From Pomphorhynchus laevis (taxonomy: Eukaryota; Acanthocephala; Palaeacanthocephala; Echinorhynchida; Pomphorhynchidae), in contig WNNJ02001248.1 in the NCBI GenBank assembly GCA_012934845.2, positions 372,001 to 436,000 of the forward strand: a stretch of DNA of 64,000 nucleotides, read 5' to 3'. The notes beneath the pieces are model-generated. The model worked only from the letters and a program-made list of their open reading frames with translations, had not been told where the DNA came from and ran no database searches. Made by a program: the position numbers and the translations under genes. Below are positions 1 through 10,920 of this stretch, piece after piece (position 1 is the stretch's first letter; every line of letters begins with the position of its first letter).

Positions 1-553
1 GGCTTCCATTTTGACAACCGACTTTCACTTAAACCTTTCGTTAGAGATAAAGTACGCTCATCTACCTTGATACTCCACAACCTCCGTCAAGTTCGTAGAA
101 CGCCTCGTCAACGCAGCTGTCCGAATTCTCCTCCGTTTTCGTCGTTTTGATCATACATCCTACCATCTTGCTTCTCTCGATTTGCCTACAATTTATTGTC
201 GTGTTCAAATTCGTCTTCTTATCGTTGCTTTCCGCCTTGTAACTTCTCATACCCCTTCATTTCTCAACCTTCCTTTTCTTGATAATTCTCGTCCTGTTTA
301 CTGTTCCTTGCGTTCCTGTAATTCCCTTTTACATGTCCCAAACTACTCTACCTCCTTTGGACTCCGATCTTCCCTGGTGGCTGCTCCTCTATCGTGGAAT
401 CATCTGCCAATTCATATACGCCTATCAACTTCCCTGCAGTGCTTCAAACGACAAATCCGATCCCATTTTAACAATTTATCTGCTTGACTTTCTCATTTTT
501 GTTTGTGGACTTGTAAGCGTACAGCTTGTACGCATTTGCCACATTAAATAAAT
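1..553 (+). mobile_element. LINE-A copy A0, 3' end only (L2/CR1-like)
   Basis: This is the 3' end of a LINE-A element, the tail of ORF2 plus the 3' UTR; its start lies before the window. The reading frame at 182-487 matches the end of ORF2 in copies A1 (about 17930-18224) and A4 (about 44515-44820), including LRSCNS and SWNHLPI. Compared with A4, roughly 125 bp is missing near 100-115, which shifts the frame. The copy ends with the family hairpin, a TTTGCCAC box and a TTATTAT tail. It cannot make protein. LINE-B sequence starts directly after it, so A0 probably landed inside LINE-B, whose upstream half is outside the window. Confidence 0.85.
517..533 (+). other. LINE-A 3' hairpin, copy A0
   Basis: GCGTAC and GTACGC pair around loop AGCTT just before the ATTTGCC box. 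Other copies have GCGTGC/GCACGC, so this copy carries a paired double change that keeps the stem. Such 3' stem-loops are known to be recognised by the reverse transcriptase of some LINEs; that role is inferred here. Confidence 0.7.
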
Positions 554-559
554 TTGTAT

Positions 560-1470
560 TATTATGTAGTTTATATGCCGACGACTTGAAAAAAATTTGG
601 CGACTAATAATCGATAACCGAGATCCAATGATACTCCAGAGAGATATTGATAATATTAAGGTCTGGTGTAATCAACGGGGACTGATATAAAACCCCGATA
701 AGTCAAAACATATGCGCATCGGACATCTACACATCAATTCGTCATATACCATTGACGGAAGAGAAATTGAAACAGTTCCTCGATTTCAAGACCTTGGAGT
801 GATCGTAAATAGAAGCTTATCGACCATCCCACATACCAGTCACACAGTTGCTAAATGCCGTCAAATTTTAGGAGTTATTGGAAGGACCATTCCAGCTTGA
901 CGCATCCAGTTTTAAATTAATTTACAATGATTATGTCTTATCTTTAATGAGATACGCTTCACCTGCCTGTCACCCTCAAACTACGACAGAGATGAACCTG
1001 TACGAATACCTATTACGCAAGGCCACACATCTTGTACCCACCCAACGCAAGCTCTCATTCATTTTTCGACTCCACGCACTCGGTGTGACCACAGTGAAGA
1101 AATCATTAAAGTCCTCTGATTTTATGTTTGTGTGGACAATGCTTAATGTTCAAAAAGGGCAGAAGGAACATGCTTGTCGTAAACTGTTCGAACTTCGAAA
1201 TTCAAACAGATTGAGGGGACATCATCTTACGTTAAAGACCCACATTCATCCACGAAGAAGATTTAACACAATTGTCAACCGAAACGTGGAAAAGCTGGAA
1301 TAAGCTACCAAGTCAAGTGGTTTCGGCCTCCAGTATTTTGTCCTTCAAGACAAGTCTGAAGAATGTACTAACTTAGAACAATCAGATTTTCATTGATATT
1401 TGTTTTTTTCTACCATGTATCCAGCATGTACGAGCTCTACGCTCTTTTGCTGCTGTTGTAATTAATAATA
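560..1470 (+). pseudogene. LINE-B reverse transcriptase C-terminal remnant (CR1-like)
   Basis: The fragment starts at the catalytic YADDL motif (574-588) of a LINE reverse transcriptase and runs through the post-RT region. One frame covers up to about 895 (VNRSLSTIPHTSH), then the frame shifts to 878-1303 with RYASPAC and SNRLRGHHL, hallmarks of the CR1-type C-terminus seen also in LINE-C, -D, -F and -J. A stop interrupts it near 690. The likely 3' end is the TAA-rich stretch around 1460-1475. It is dead. The missing upstream part probably lies beyond LINE-A0 and outside the window. Confidence 0.75.
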
Positions 1471-1479
1471 ATGATTACA

Positions 1480-2715
1480 AAATGTTACACAGTTCAACAA
1501 GTAATCCGTCCCCAGCTGACATATAGATATCGATGGTGAAGGGTGCGTTTTGTGCTCTGAGTGGCAATGATGGTTTGGCTAACTTGTCCCTCGATAAGAT
1601 ACATCAAGCACATATTGTTGAAGATATTAACCACAAGAGTACCTATTATGTAACCTCCTTCAGTAAAAATAAAATCCCAAAAAATACATCCACTTCATAT
1701 GGCAAATATTGCAGAATCGTTACTAATAAATACTCAACATCGACTAAATGATGACCTGGAAAAATTAAGGTATATACTCGGACACATACTATCTGATTGT
1801 GATTCAATTTTTAGCATCCCTAAAAGTAGTTTCGTTTTTTTTGCATAGGTGAATCAAATAATACAAGGGATACACCTTGTTTGTTTAAGATAGTTTTCAG
1901 CGATAAATAACATATTGATATCAAATTGAGAAAATCACATGAAGTCAATACAGGAATTAGACTACTTCGCTATCTAGATCCATTAGACAGGGAAAGACTG
2001 AGATTAGCTAGATGTGAGCTTCGAGAGAGGACGAAAAATTGAGAATGCAATCTTATTATTCAAATTTTCCAGTATTGCGACGCCGTCCTCGCTTATCTTG
2101 GACAGCCTTACTCTCACACGGCCGAACTTCACAAATAATCGATCTCTCGAACTACGTCACATTTACGAACATACGAATTTAAGAGCGAACTTGCCCGTGA
2201 TTGCATCTCATTGTGGAAATAACATTAATGTAGTATATTCGAATGTCCAAAGCATAGTTCGTAAGTTGGTTGATATTTAATTACTTGCTGTAGAAATTAG
2301 GGCTAGTGTCCTGGCTTTTAATGAATCTTGATTGGACTCAAACGTTCGTAACTAACAATTAACGGATCCCGATTATACATCATACAGTTGCGATTGTAGA
2401 AATACTAAAGATGGTGTTGTGATCTTGTTCACACATAATAGTCTTTTAATCAGTGAATTGCATCGCGATAATAAAGGTCGGTTATCAATCCTAATGGTCT
2501 AACCCAGAAAGTCTTAGTTCCTCGCTTGTGATTGGGCTTATTTATAGATCTTCTATGACATATATTCAACGCCTTTGAGACAAGTCATAACGATTTGCTG
2601 TTCAAGAAAGTTTGATAATTCGAGGTAATTTCAACATTGCTTATGTAGACTGGTTGAATTATTCAAGTTTGAGTGGTTGTAATTTTAAAGCATCTAAATT
2701 ACTTGATTATATTAT
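1480..2715 (+). pseudogene. LINE-N ORF1 C-terminus and start of endonuclease
   Basis: Broken CR1-like LINE. Around 1830-2060 a shifted frame gives LDPLDRERLRLARCELR, corresponding to the conserved end of ORF1 in LINE-D (DLSIQDRKMRHQAWEEL). From about 2215 the endonuclease begins (INVVYSNVQSIVRK), with stops near 2280 and 2330. Its catalytic-loop motif reads GNFN instead of GDFN at about 2620-2640, followed by ASKLLDYI at 2688-2715. There LINE-C1 interrupts the frame, which resumes at 3160. Stops and shifts show it is old. Confidence 0.65.
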
Positions 2716-3160
2716 TATTCATTGACCGCTAAAAGAGCAAAGCTCAAAACAGGGGCATCACAATAAAATAGAGAGAGAAAAAATAGTCAACAAAATAGCT
2801 GAAACAAGTCATGATTCAAGGCGGAATTCAGCACGAAGATATGCCTCACAAGTCAGGCTCACTGGTCTATAATTCCCAGCAGCAGATCTTGAACCTTTCT
2901 TGAAAATGGGCTTAATGGTGGCTTTTTTTACTCAAAAGGTAAAATTCCTGAATTTATGGAGCAACGGTAAATAAGCCAAAGCGGAAAGCATAGTGCCGAT
3001 GCAGCCTCTCGCAATACGATCGATGGTATATTATCAGGACCACTAATAGACAAAGGTTTTGATTTTCTAAGCTCATCAAATACATCCAGAACAGAGAATT
3101 CGACACTGGATAATATAGGGTGATCTATAATATCAGATGAAAGTAACTTATCGCTAATAA
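2716..3160 (-). mobile_element. LINE-C copy 1, internally deleted
   Basis: Minus-strand LINE copy inserted in the LINE-N endonuclease. Reading from 3160 down it encodes early RT sequence (GPDNIPSIVLREA, then FKKGSRSAAGNYRPVS with shifts), then jumps directly to the element's last residues and 3' UTR near 2820-2860. Most of the RT and post-RT region is therefore deleted. The 3' tail (2718-2830) with its AAT/ATT run is nearly identical to that of copy 2 at 3256-3360. Confidence 0.7.
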
Positions 3161-3255
3161 ACGAACTGAATTACTTTCAGTTAGTAAAACAAAACACGTG
3201 TTTTAGAACTGCTTCTAGGAGTATGCTTGATTTGTGTTTGTCAAACAGTGATCTA
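3160..3255 (+). pseudogene. LINE-N endonuclease, continuation after LINE-C1
   Basis: This short stretch reads NELNYFQLV and then MLDLCLSNSDLPI, the segment expected right after the KLLDYI that ends at 2715; compare LDHDLWNFLLDS and LLDLILSKSLTDV in LINE-D. It shows that LINE-C1 interrupts a once continuous endonuclease. LINE-C2 cuts it again at 3256. Confidence 0.65.
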
Positions 3256-3990
3256 CCTATTATTATTCATTAACGCCAAAAGAGCAAAGCTCAAAACAGG
3301 GGCATCACAATAAAACAGAGAGAGAAAAAATAGTTAACAAACTAGCTGAAACAAGTCAGGATTCAAGGTGGAATTCAGCACGAAGATAATTCTTCAATTT
3401 TGATACATGTGTGGCCTCAACAACAGTAGATGGTAATTTATTCCAATGTTTGACAATTCGATGTCTTATGTCACCTCGGTTCCGCTTAGGTCCCAGTTTG
3501 TCTACCAGTTTAAGCTTGTGTCCTCGTAGATTTTCATTAGCAGAAAGTGTAAATAGAGGGTTTAAAACGTGCTTAGAAGAGTGCAGTGTCCTCCACACCA
3601 ACACCAAATCTGCTTTAATTAGGGACGTCTCAACATCGCATATGCCTAGAAGTTCTAGTCTCTGAGGGTAGGAAATATCTCGAATAGAAGAAACCATATG
3701 GCTAGCTTTACGGAGAATGCCCTAAAGTAAACGCAAATCACCCCTAGATTGCGGAAAGGCTGCTGATGAAGCGTATAGCATATGAGAAAGGACAATCGAG
3801 GGGAACAGCACCCTAAATGAGTCAACATCTATTGAACCTAGCGTTCTTCGTAGTACCCCTAGGATGCGTTGACATTTGCTTACAATATATCTTACATGAG
3901 GACCCGATGACAGATTATTAGATAATATATTATTATTTATTACAAGACTTTGACACATAAAAGAGTCATTTTGTCTGATCACAATATTAA
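3256..3990 (-). mobile_element. LINE-C copy 2, 5'-truncated 3' end
   Basis: Minus-strand 5'-truncated LINE. Reading frames at 3722-3982 (IVSKCQRILGVLRRTL, MLYASSAAFPQSRGDL) and 3356-3697 (SANENLRGHKLKLVD, HWNKLPSTVV) make up the CR1-type post-RT domain, separated by one stop or frame break near 3720. The 3' UTR at 3256-3355 contains GAGCAAAGCTC and ends in an ATT run. The tail matches LINE-C copy 1. Confidence 0.8.
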
Positions 3991-4026
3991 GAAAAGAAAA
4001 AAAAGTAGTTCAGCAATAATAAATTG

Positions 4027-6707
4027 TCACATATAGTTATATATTTCCTGCAAGGAATCTTCTCTTTTTATCCACATGCTCAGCGCATTCTGGAAAGATT
4101 TGTACTGTGTCATAGACACGATCGAATTCGGCAATCGGTTACATAGGTTTACCGCGCTGTGAGATAATCGCAAGTATCTATGACATTTCCCGTGTGATTG
4201 CACAACAACTGATAAAGAGTGTCCTCTGTGGCTCAAGCGATCATTTAGAATAACGGATTCCGATGGATAACCAGGAAAGACATGGATCATTCGCCATAAC
4301 TGTAATAAATCATTGTACACATTGTAAACTGAAGTAATATTTAGTTGGCTTAGTCTATCACAGTAGGCGATCTTCCGAAGACCAGAACATAGCTTGGAAA
4401 ATCGGCGAAGAATCTTTTCTAATTGGTTTATTTCACCACGCGTAGAAGGAAAAGTCACCGGCGAAGCATAATCAATGATTGGTCTGATCAACGCCTTATA
4501 TAATAGTGAGAACTGAGACGGTGGAAGCGAACTAAAGGTATTTTTGATATGTAAATAATTTTTCTCGACGTATTGCATATATTTTCAGTATTGAGGTCGG
4601 TTTTAAACTAATTCTGAACAATTATCCCAGGATTTTTTGTATACGAATTTGTGGGAATAATCTCACCGCAAACAGAATAATCATTTGGTAAATCACTACG
4701 ACCAAATCTGAGGTGGACACATTTAGTAATGTTAATCATGATTCCGGTCAGTTCGCTCCACCTATTAACCATATTTATGTCATCTTGTAAGTGTTGCATA
4801 TCGGCATATGACGAATAATAATGGACCCAACACCGATCCCTGAGGAACACCCATTGATAAATTTGACGGTCTAGATAGACAATTTTCAACTCGAACTCTG
4901 AAAGAACGATCAGATAGGAAAGCGTGAATCTATCGAATAATAGGAATTTCAATTCCGTAATCTGCAAGAGCCTCAATCAACATATTGTGGGGAACCCTAT
5001 CAAAAACCCGACTCAAGTCGAAATACACGACATCAACTGCATTACCCTGCGCAACTGCATCAACCCATGCTTCGCGTGCACATAAAAGATTAGACATGCA
5101 AGAACGTCTAGGACGAAAACCATGTTGCGAATTATCTAACAAGTTCGATGATTCAAGATAGGATAGTAATCGCCGATACAATATGCGCTCTAACATCTTA
5201 CATACGACACTTGTAAGGCTTATTGCTCTATAATTTTCAGGATTGTGACGATCTCCTTTTTTGTGGACTGGCACTACAGTGGCGATTTTCCAATCTAACG
5301 GTAGGATTGACTTAGCTAGTGATAGTTGAAACAAATAAGCTAACGGTGAAGCAATAAATGTTGATAATATCTTTAGTATCTGGGGATGTAATCCATCCGG
5401 ACCAGGTGATGAATGTCGTAAAGAATTTAACTCACTATAAACCTCCTCGGTAGTAACATCAAAATAACTTCGTGAATGGCTTACACGAGATTGCTGGTTA
5501 ATTTCTGTGTTATTAGTTACGAGTTGAAAAGTCGACGCAAACGTGTCGGCTACATCTTTAGGCGATGTGATAAAGTTATCATTAATACGAAGAGACGAAA
5601 TCGCAGGAGGAATTGTCCTATTTCTACGTATGTGAGACCAAAATCGTTTTGGTGCACTATGAAAATCCGCAGCTATTCTCATTTCGTAGTTAAATTTTTT
5701 GCGTTTTTTAAGCTTTTCGAAAAAGTTACGACAATTGACGTATTCCTGTCGATAAGTATTGTCCTTGCAGCTTAATTTAAACAGTCGGTTTCTTCGTCTT
5801 AGTTCTGATTTAAGTTCTCTATTAAACCACGGAGGATTCACTTTTTTATTTTTATGCACGATCTTGGTAGGAACGTATTTTTCTAATATTTCGCACATTG
5901 CTGAACGGAAAACTTTCCAACAATCTTCAACATCGTCGCTAGCGCCTACAAAGTTCATAGTCGATGCTGCTTGAAGAATTTTACACTGATCCGCACGATA
6001 CCGACAATGCTTGAAGATTTTAGTTTCGACTTCTTCGATAATATTATTTGAAATCCCTGAGAAGTGAAAAAGCAATACACAATGATCACTAACTCCTATG
6101 GGTGCTTCATGCATAATGTCACGCACATCTGTTAATGATTTAGATAAAATTAAATCCAACAAAGAACTTTGATCATTCATAATCCTAGTTGGTGCTGATA
6201 CATGCTGAACAAGAAGTAGGCTATCTAACAGAAAATTCCACAAGTCATGATCTAGTTTACTAGAAGATGTTATTCCTGAATGAGGATCATCCATATTGAT
6301 GCTGGAAATATTGAAGTCTCCTAAACAGAGGAACCGGTCACCCATTGCTGCCTTTGTCAAAATATCTGAGAATTCCTGAGTGAGAACGAAGCTACATGGA
6401 GATCTATAACATAGTGCAATAGTAACTTTATTTCTTACATGGGATAGACTCGCCACCATCAGTTCACAAGTACCATATGTGTCAGTATAACATTCAAAAT
6501 CGTCAACACCTATACATTGATCGACATAAAGTGCAACACCGCCTCCTCGTCGTACTTTACGATCAACCCTGATGATCGAATACCCATCCACAGCTACCAT
6601 ACTATCAGCAATATCATGATTTAGCCAAGTTTCGGTAACTGCGATTATTTGAGGTTTATATGTAAAGAATCTGTTCCGAAATTCGTCAATCTTCGATACT
6701 ATACTAC

Positions 6708-6786
<79 letters not shown>

Positions 6787-6909
6787 AGCGACGTTAATAA
6801 TTGGAGTTGAACATTTACTGGTTCCTGCGTTTATAGATAGTCCAGTAGGAAATATATCTAACGAGGATGGATCAATACCTAAGCAATTAACGGACCGATT
6901 GGATTCCAA
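4027..6909 (-). pseudogene. LINE-D ORF2: APE-type endonuclease plus reverse transcriptase, disrupted
   Basis: The long frame 6909-4930 (659 codons) holds the endonuclease (AVTETWLNHD, LCLGDFNISS, GVSDHCVL), the linker (NPPWFNRELKSELRRRN) and RT motifs 1-4 (NYRAISLTSVVCKMLE, QHGFRPRRSC, YFDLSRVFDRVPHN). Past 4930 the frame breaks; GVPQGSVLGPLLF lies near 4830-4870, followed by a deletion that removes most of the YADD region and leaves YAD next to MQHLQDD. The post-RT domain continues at 4578-4027 (DYASPVTFPSTRGE, RGHSLSV). The first codon in the ORF1 overlap is TTG where LINE-A has ATG. Residues about 42-67 are the translated (TA)n tract. Confidence 0.82.
6709..6783. repeat. (TA)n microsatellite inside LINE-D ORF2
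   Basis: About 75 bp of pure TA repeat. It sits in frame at the start of the endonuclease, between VAY and RSIVSK, and is translated as alternating Ile-Tyr. It probably grew from a short TATA stretch in the coding sequence. Confidence 0.95.
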
Positions 6910-8087
6910 CGTACAAATGGCTTTCTTCGAACCACACGAAAATTTCTTATTGTCAAGTCCTTTTCACCAGAAGCATTCCTGGTCTTTAGTTCTTCCCAAG
7001 CTTGATGTCGCATCTTACGATCCTGAATGCTGAGATCCTTAAAGATTTTAGTAGTTTGACCTTTTAATTTATACCCTCTGCGTAAGATCTCGTTAACATT
7101 GTCGGACGATTTACATACCACTTTCAATAAGCGTGGACGTTCTTCATTTTTCTTACCTAACCTGAACAATGATTTCACTAGAAGAGATGAGGCTATAGAT
7201 TCCTCACATGAAGTAAATATTTTTGATAATACTTCCCGAACTCTACTCACGTCATGATCAATACGTAGCTGCGGCTCCGAAGAGTTAGATTCCAGTATAT
7301 TAGCAAAGATTACGCACCGATCTCGGTTTTCGCCACGCATTCGCGCATTAATATCTAGCGGTTGTGTTAATGGTATCTTTATTCTGGCGTTTTCTGTTTT
7401 ATGTACGGAAAATTCTCCGACATTTGCAACCATCACTGACGATTTAGACATTGAATTAATATCCCTGGAATGATCTTTACAGTTGGATCCACCAAGTTTG
7501 GAATCAAGTTGCAAATTTTGTTGACCAATACTGGATAAACTTCGAAAATGACGTCTTTTAATATTCTTCCATACCCGTGTAGAGTGAGTTTGTGGGGTAA
7601 TATTGGATATTGGATTGATATGATGATTGTTAGTGGAATTTTGCAATATCACATTCCCTGTTGTACACTGATCCATTATGCAATCGCTTACTTCGAGTCT
7701 CTTGTTGTGAACATTTACAATTGACCCACTAGAATGCACAGTTGAATTTGATAAAACAGGAGTGATGTTATTGAATGTATTTGTTAATGCATCTTTGGAA
7801 TTCATGTTGCACTGGCAATGATTTATATTTTGAATTGCTTTTCTTAAAACACTTATTTCCTCTTCTAGTGATTGAATGCGTAGGGAAGCGCAAAATCCAC
7901 ACATAAATGACCCACTAGAATTATCATTTGAATCAGTAGCGATTGTAATCGTCGACCAGCGTCGACAATCATCAGAGTCACACTGTAGTTGATAACTTGT
8001 AGATTTAACCTTCTTGTTCTTCATAACAGTACGAAAACAATTGTGTATATTAATCTTGTAAGTAGTGTATTCACTTCCTGATGACAC
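6879..8087 (-). CDS. LINE-D ORF1 protein (PHD-like finger plus C-terminal nucleic-acid-binding region)
   Basis: An uninterrupted 402-codon frame. The N-terminal part holds paired cysteines with CDSDDCRRWS and CGFCAS, followed by a short coiled-coil-like stretch (LEEEISVLRKAI, about residues 93-104). This arrangement resembles the PHD-like zinc finger in CR1-group ORF1 proteins and recurs in LINE-A (CGFCAA). A long polar linker follows, then a conserved block from RCVIFANI (about residue 258) through RLLKVVCKSS to FVRWNP at the end. The protein is expected to bind element RNA and act as a chaperone; that is inferred from the family. Confidence 0.8.
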   Translation of the reverse strand: MSSGSEYTTYKINIHNCFRTVMKNKKVKSTSYQLQCDSDDCRRWSTITIATDSNDNSSGSFMCGFCASLRIQSLEEEISVLRKAIQNINHCQCNMNSKDALTNTFNNITPVLSNSTVHSSGSIVNVHNKRLEVSDCIMDQCTTGNVILQNSTNNHHINPISNITPQTHSTRVWKNIKRRHFRSLSSIGQQNLQLDSKLGGSNCKDHSRDINSMSKSSVMVANVGEFSVHKTENARIKIPLTQPLDINARMRGENRDRCVIFANILESNSSEPQLRIDHDVSRVREVLSKIFTSCEESIASSLLVKSLFRLGKKNEERPRLLKVVCKSSDNVNEILRRGYKLKGQTTKIFKDLSIQDRKMRHQAWEELKTRNASGEKDLTIRNFRVVRRKPFVRWNPIGPLIA

Positions 8088-8163
8088 TGTCTGAGCGAAA
8101 TTGTATCAAAGAAAATTGTATTGTAATTTGTGTATTTACTTTAGATCTCAAATGTGTTATTTA

Positions 8164-8178
8164 TTGTGTGTTTAAGCT
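8164..8178 (-). promoter_or_regulatory. Shared LINE 5'-leader motif
   Basis: AGCTTAAACACACAA on the minus strand, upstream of LINE-D ORF1. The identical 15-mer lies upstream of ORF1 in LINE-A1 (14322-14336) and in two LINE-G copies (19833-19847, 32090-32104). Its position suggests part of an internal promoter or leader; the function is inferred. Confidence 0.5.
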
Positions 8179-8225
8179 GTAAATATTTTTTGAAGCTGTT
8201 AATATTTTTTGAAGCTGTTCAAATA

Positions 8226-8695
8226 TAATACCGAGATCCTTGACTTAATCAACATTCTTAATGGTAGCACCGCCTAAAGTGTACGAGCCGGAGTACATCA
8301 ACTGACCTAAATGCATGTTATAGGTCTTTTCTATGTTAATAGTAAGATCATGTAAGTTGCACCACGAGTGTATGAAATCTATGTCCTCTGAAGCCGGTTA
8401 TGATCTGAAAGATCCCGAATACCATTCCAAATTTTGATATCATCGGCGTACATCGAAAATGAGCAATTGACGTGACATATGTCATTGACATATATGTTGA
8501 ACAGAGTAGAACTTATGACTAAACCTTGAGGTACGCCACTCGACATTGTTCGCCAACGTGATATAGTGTTTTTAACTTTAACCGCAAATAACCTATATTG
8601 GAGGAAACAATTTAATCATCGAAGGATACTACCTCTAATGCCCACATCAAATAATTTACTAATTAAAATGGTATGATTAATCCTATCGAAGGCCG
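8226..8695 (-). pseudogene. LINE-E reverse transcriptase remnant
   Basis: Read on the minus strand from 8695, the sequence gives SAFDRINHTILISKLFD, then SSGVPQGLVISSTLFNIYV and MYADDIKIWNGIRDL, with YADD at about 8439-8450: RT motifs 3 to 5 of a CR1-like LINE. It stops shortly after the palm, at about 8226, next to LINE-D's 5' end. The endonuclease and N-terminal part are absent, and a stop follows near 8390. Confidence 0.7.
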
Positions 8696-8740
8696 AAAAT
8701 CAACTATCTCTCAGTAATTGGGAATAGTGATCACTGATCC

Positions 8741-9290
8741 ATGTTGATACAGTTCCCATTTGCTTTACCAAATGTGAACATTTCTCACAAAGAACTTAAC
8801 ATCTTTAAAGCTATCATACGTTGTCATCTTGATCAAATAGCTCGGCTGGACCCGTTTTTTGTAGGATTGGAAAGTGCGTGGGCATTTTTTCGCGACACTC
8901 TACTTTATCTTCTCGACAGATTTGCACCTTTTCGTACTTCGCACTCCAGTACGCACAATAAACCATGATTTGATAGCGAACTGAGTAATCTTTTGAAAAA
9001 GTGTAAGATGTTGTACCGACTATATCGTGTTTCCCAGGGAGAATATACGTCATATCGTGAATCTAGGAATAAATTTATGTCCCTTAAAAGGCAAAATAAA
9101 CTCGACTTTGAAGAATCACTTGCCAAGAACATAAGGCATGAACCGAATTTATTTTTCAAATATTGTGCTTCAAAATACCGAAAGAAATTGAATTGTTTCC
9201 TTTTACGTGTAAAACATGAAATAGTGGTAGATGATAAGGTAGTCGTTGATACATTCATTGAGACTTTCTTTCCAATAAAAAAATACTCTA
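8741..9290 (+). pseudogene. LINE fragment: endonuclease-RT linker
   Basis: Two frames, 8741-8968 and 8993-9349, adjoin across a stop and together give FDSELSNLLKKCKMLYRLY, SRNKFMSLKRQ and LFFKYCASKYRKK. This is the linker between endonuclease and RT in CR1-like LINEs; compare WFNRELKSELRRRNRLFKL in LINE-D. No catalytic motif is present. It ends around 9290, where Gypsy integrase sequence begins in the same frame by chance. Confidence 0.6.
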
Positions 9291-9295
9291 CTACA

Positions 9296-9511
9296 TCTAA
9301 ATATCTACACGAAATTCATAAAGTACTATGCCATCCCGGAATGACGTGATTCAATCACTTTATAAGATTGAGAAATCTGCCGTATACTTTTTATGGCATA
9401 AGAAATGCTTAAAGAGTCAAACGTGTGCACTATTAAAAAAATTTTTACGTTCCCCGTGAATCTCCTGTAATCAAATCTACAATGCCTTTTGAACGCATAT
9501 CTATCGATTTA
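9296..9511 (+). pseudogene. Gypsy-4 integrase remnant, part 1
   Basis: LHEIHKVLCHPGMT and HFIRLRNLPYTF match the integrase zinc-binding region of Gypsy-3 (LHQSLCHPGVTRLYHFIRS), and MPFERISIDL matches the first catalytic-Asp block (QPFERLSLDFKG). The frame then stops at the edge of the LINE-A5 insertion and resumes at about 10036. Several stops and shifts show decay. Confidence 0.65.
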
Positions 9512-10035
9512 TAAATTATCGATTACTGCCTTATCCATTTCGCCAATTCTTTAAAATCCATAATCCTACCCCTACAACGCATAATCAACTCCGCCGTTCG
9601 AGTGCTCTTTCGTCTCGGTCGCTTCGACCACACATCTACATATTTTGCCCAACTCTCCTAACCCACCATCCACATCGTGGATGCTGGCATCAAACTCCGC
9701 CTTCTTCTCGTTACTTTTCGTCTCATCGCTGTCGGCTCCCCATCGTTCATCAACCTTCCTTTCTTAGACGACACTCGCCCCACCTCGCTATCGCTGCGTT
9801 CCCGTAATTCCCTCTTACTCCACGTTCCCAATTACTCCAACAACTACGGTCTCCGATCCTTCCTCGTCGCCGCCTCACTCGCCTGGAATCAACTCCCTCT
9901 CGACGTCCGCCGCGCTCCCTCCTTTATCACATTCAAACACCTCCTCCGTTCACCTTCTCGACACATGATTTACATTTTTGTTTTGTTGTGGTCATGTAAG
10001 CGTGCGCTGGCACGCATTTGATAAGTTAAAAAATA
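9512..10035 (+). mobile_element. LINE-A copy A5, 5'-truncated, inserted in Gypsy-4 integrase
   Basis: Very similar to the end of LINE-A1 (17780-18300): the region encoding LRLLLVTFRLI, SLAWNQLPLDVRRA and the 3' hairpin (GCGTGC/GCACGC at 10000-10015). The reading frame at 9677-10021 is the ORF2 C-terminus. A short insert near 9670-9690 and the loss of the usual TTTGCCACGTTAAAT tail distinguish it from A1. It lies between two parts of the Gypsy-4 integrase, just where the first catalytic-Asp block should read into KGP. Confidence 0.8.
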
Positions 10036-10785
10036 ATTTTTTTAAAGGACCCTTACCAAGCACAAACAGAAATCGATACATGCTTACAATGATTGACTAA
10101 TACTCAACATTTCCGTTTGCATTCGCATGTTCAAATATGTCTTCAACTACTGTCATTAGGTGTTTGGAAAGTTTATTCTTTCTCTTCTGAACACTCGAAG
10201 AGAAATTTCTTTTCGAACACCATCATGGCTAATGAATGATGGGTTGTTCTCAAGAAACACGTAGTCGATAGTAAATATGACCCGAAAACTGAGATTGTAA
10301 AACTAATTGAATGCAATCCAAAACAGCGAAGGTTAGGCATATCGACGGAGTCGAAAATATTGTCTCCACCAAGCACCTATCACCATACCCGAGGAACGAC
10401 AACCAACAATCGTACCAGACTTAAATAGACACTCAAATAAGTCCATCACCACCAAATAGTACGATGAGAACAAGTTTTACAAAAATCGCAGACACTCGAA
10501 CAGAAAGATGAAAATAATGACTAAAACATATCAGATCATCGCGCCTCTCCAACAAAATATTCCATTCCATCGAATTTTAATTCAACACCAAAATCATTGG
10601 ATATATATCACAACATATAGCAATTTAATTCACGCCAATGAAATTGTATCCGATGATTCCGATCAAATGCAAGCAAGTAGGCGGAATAATACGAAAAGTT
10701 ATTCCTCGAAAAAGTGATCGTCAAATGCAAACACCTCGCTACCTTCAAGACTATATAGTTGGGATAAAATGAAGAAGGAGATTAG
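10036..10785 (+). pseudogene. Gypsy-4 integrase remnant, part 2, to polypurine tract
   Basis: Directly after LINE-A5 the frame reads KGPLPSTNRNRYMLTMID, then YSTFPFAFACSNMSSTTV, the integrase core that follows the first catalytic Asp in Gypsy-1 and Gypsy-3. The second Asp and the Glu are not recognisable, so a deletion is likely near 10170-10240. The C-terminal part is seen as VLKKHVVDSKYDPK at about 10250-10290, matching LLKQHVRSSKYDLK in Gypsy-3. It ends with a purine-rich tract, GAAGAAGGAGATTAG (10771-10785), before the putative LTR. Confidence 0.6.
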
Positions 10786-10920
10786 TGTGGTAATACTATA
10801 GTGATTTGTATTACCATTAATAGTGTATATATTTATCTTCTAACTTATGATTGTGTTTCAGATACTTGAATAAAGCTTCTATCTTGCTTTATCCTCTAAT
10901 TGCGTTTAAAATAGTACAAT
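10786..10920 (+). repeat. Putative 3' LTR of Gypsy-4
   Basis: Begins TGTGG directly after the purine tract and contains AATAAA near 10870. The right end is uncertain because the 5' partner LTR is not in the window. The apparent length of 100-135 bp agrees with the about 100-bp LTRs of Gypsy-1 and Gypsy-2. Confidence 0.4.

Larger units (their letters stand above)
4000..8225 (-). mobile_element. LINE-D, nearly full-length CR1-like retrotransposon
   Basis: A minus-strand two-ORF LINE of about 4.2 kb. From the 5' end: leader at 8088-8225 with the shared AGCTTAAACACACAA motif (8164-8178), ORF1 at 8087-6879, ORF2 from about 6909 to 4027, and a 3' UTR ending in an ATTATTGC-type tail near 4000. ORF1 and ORF2 overlap by 31 nt. 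A (TA)n tract has expanded inside ORF2 and the RT palm has a deletion, so it is inactive despite its near-complete length. Confidence 0.88.
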
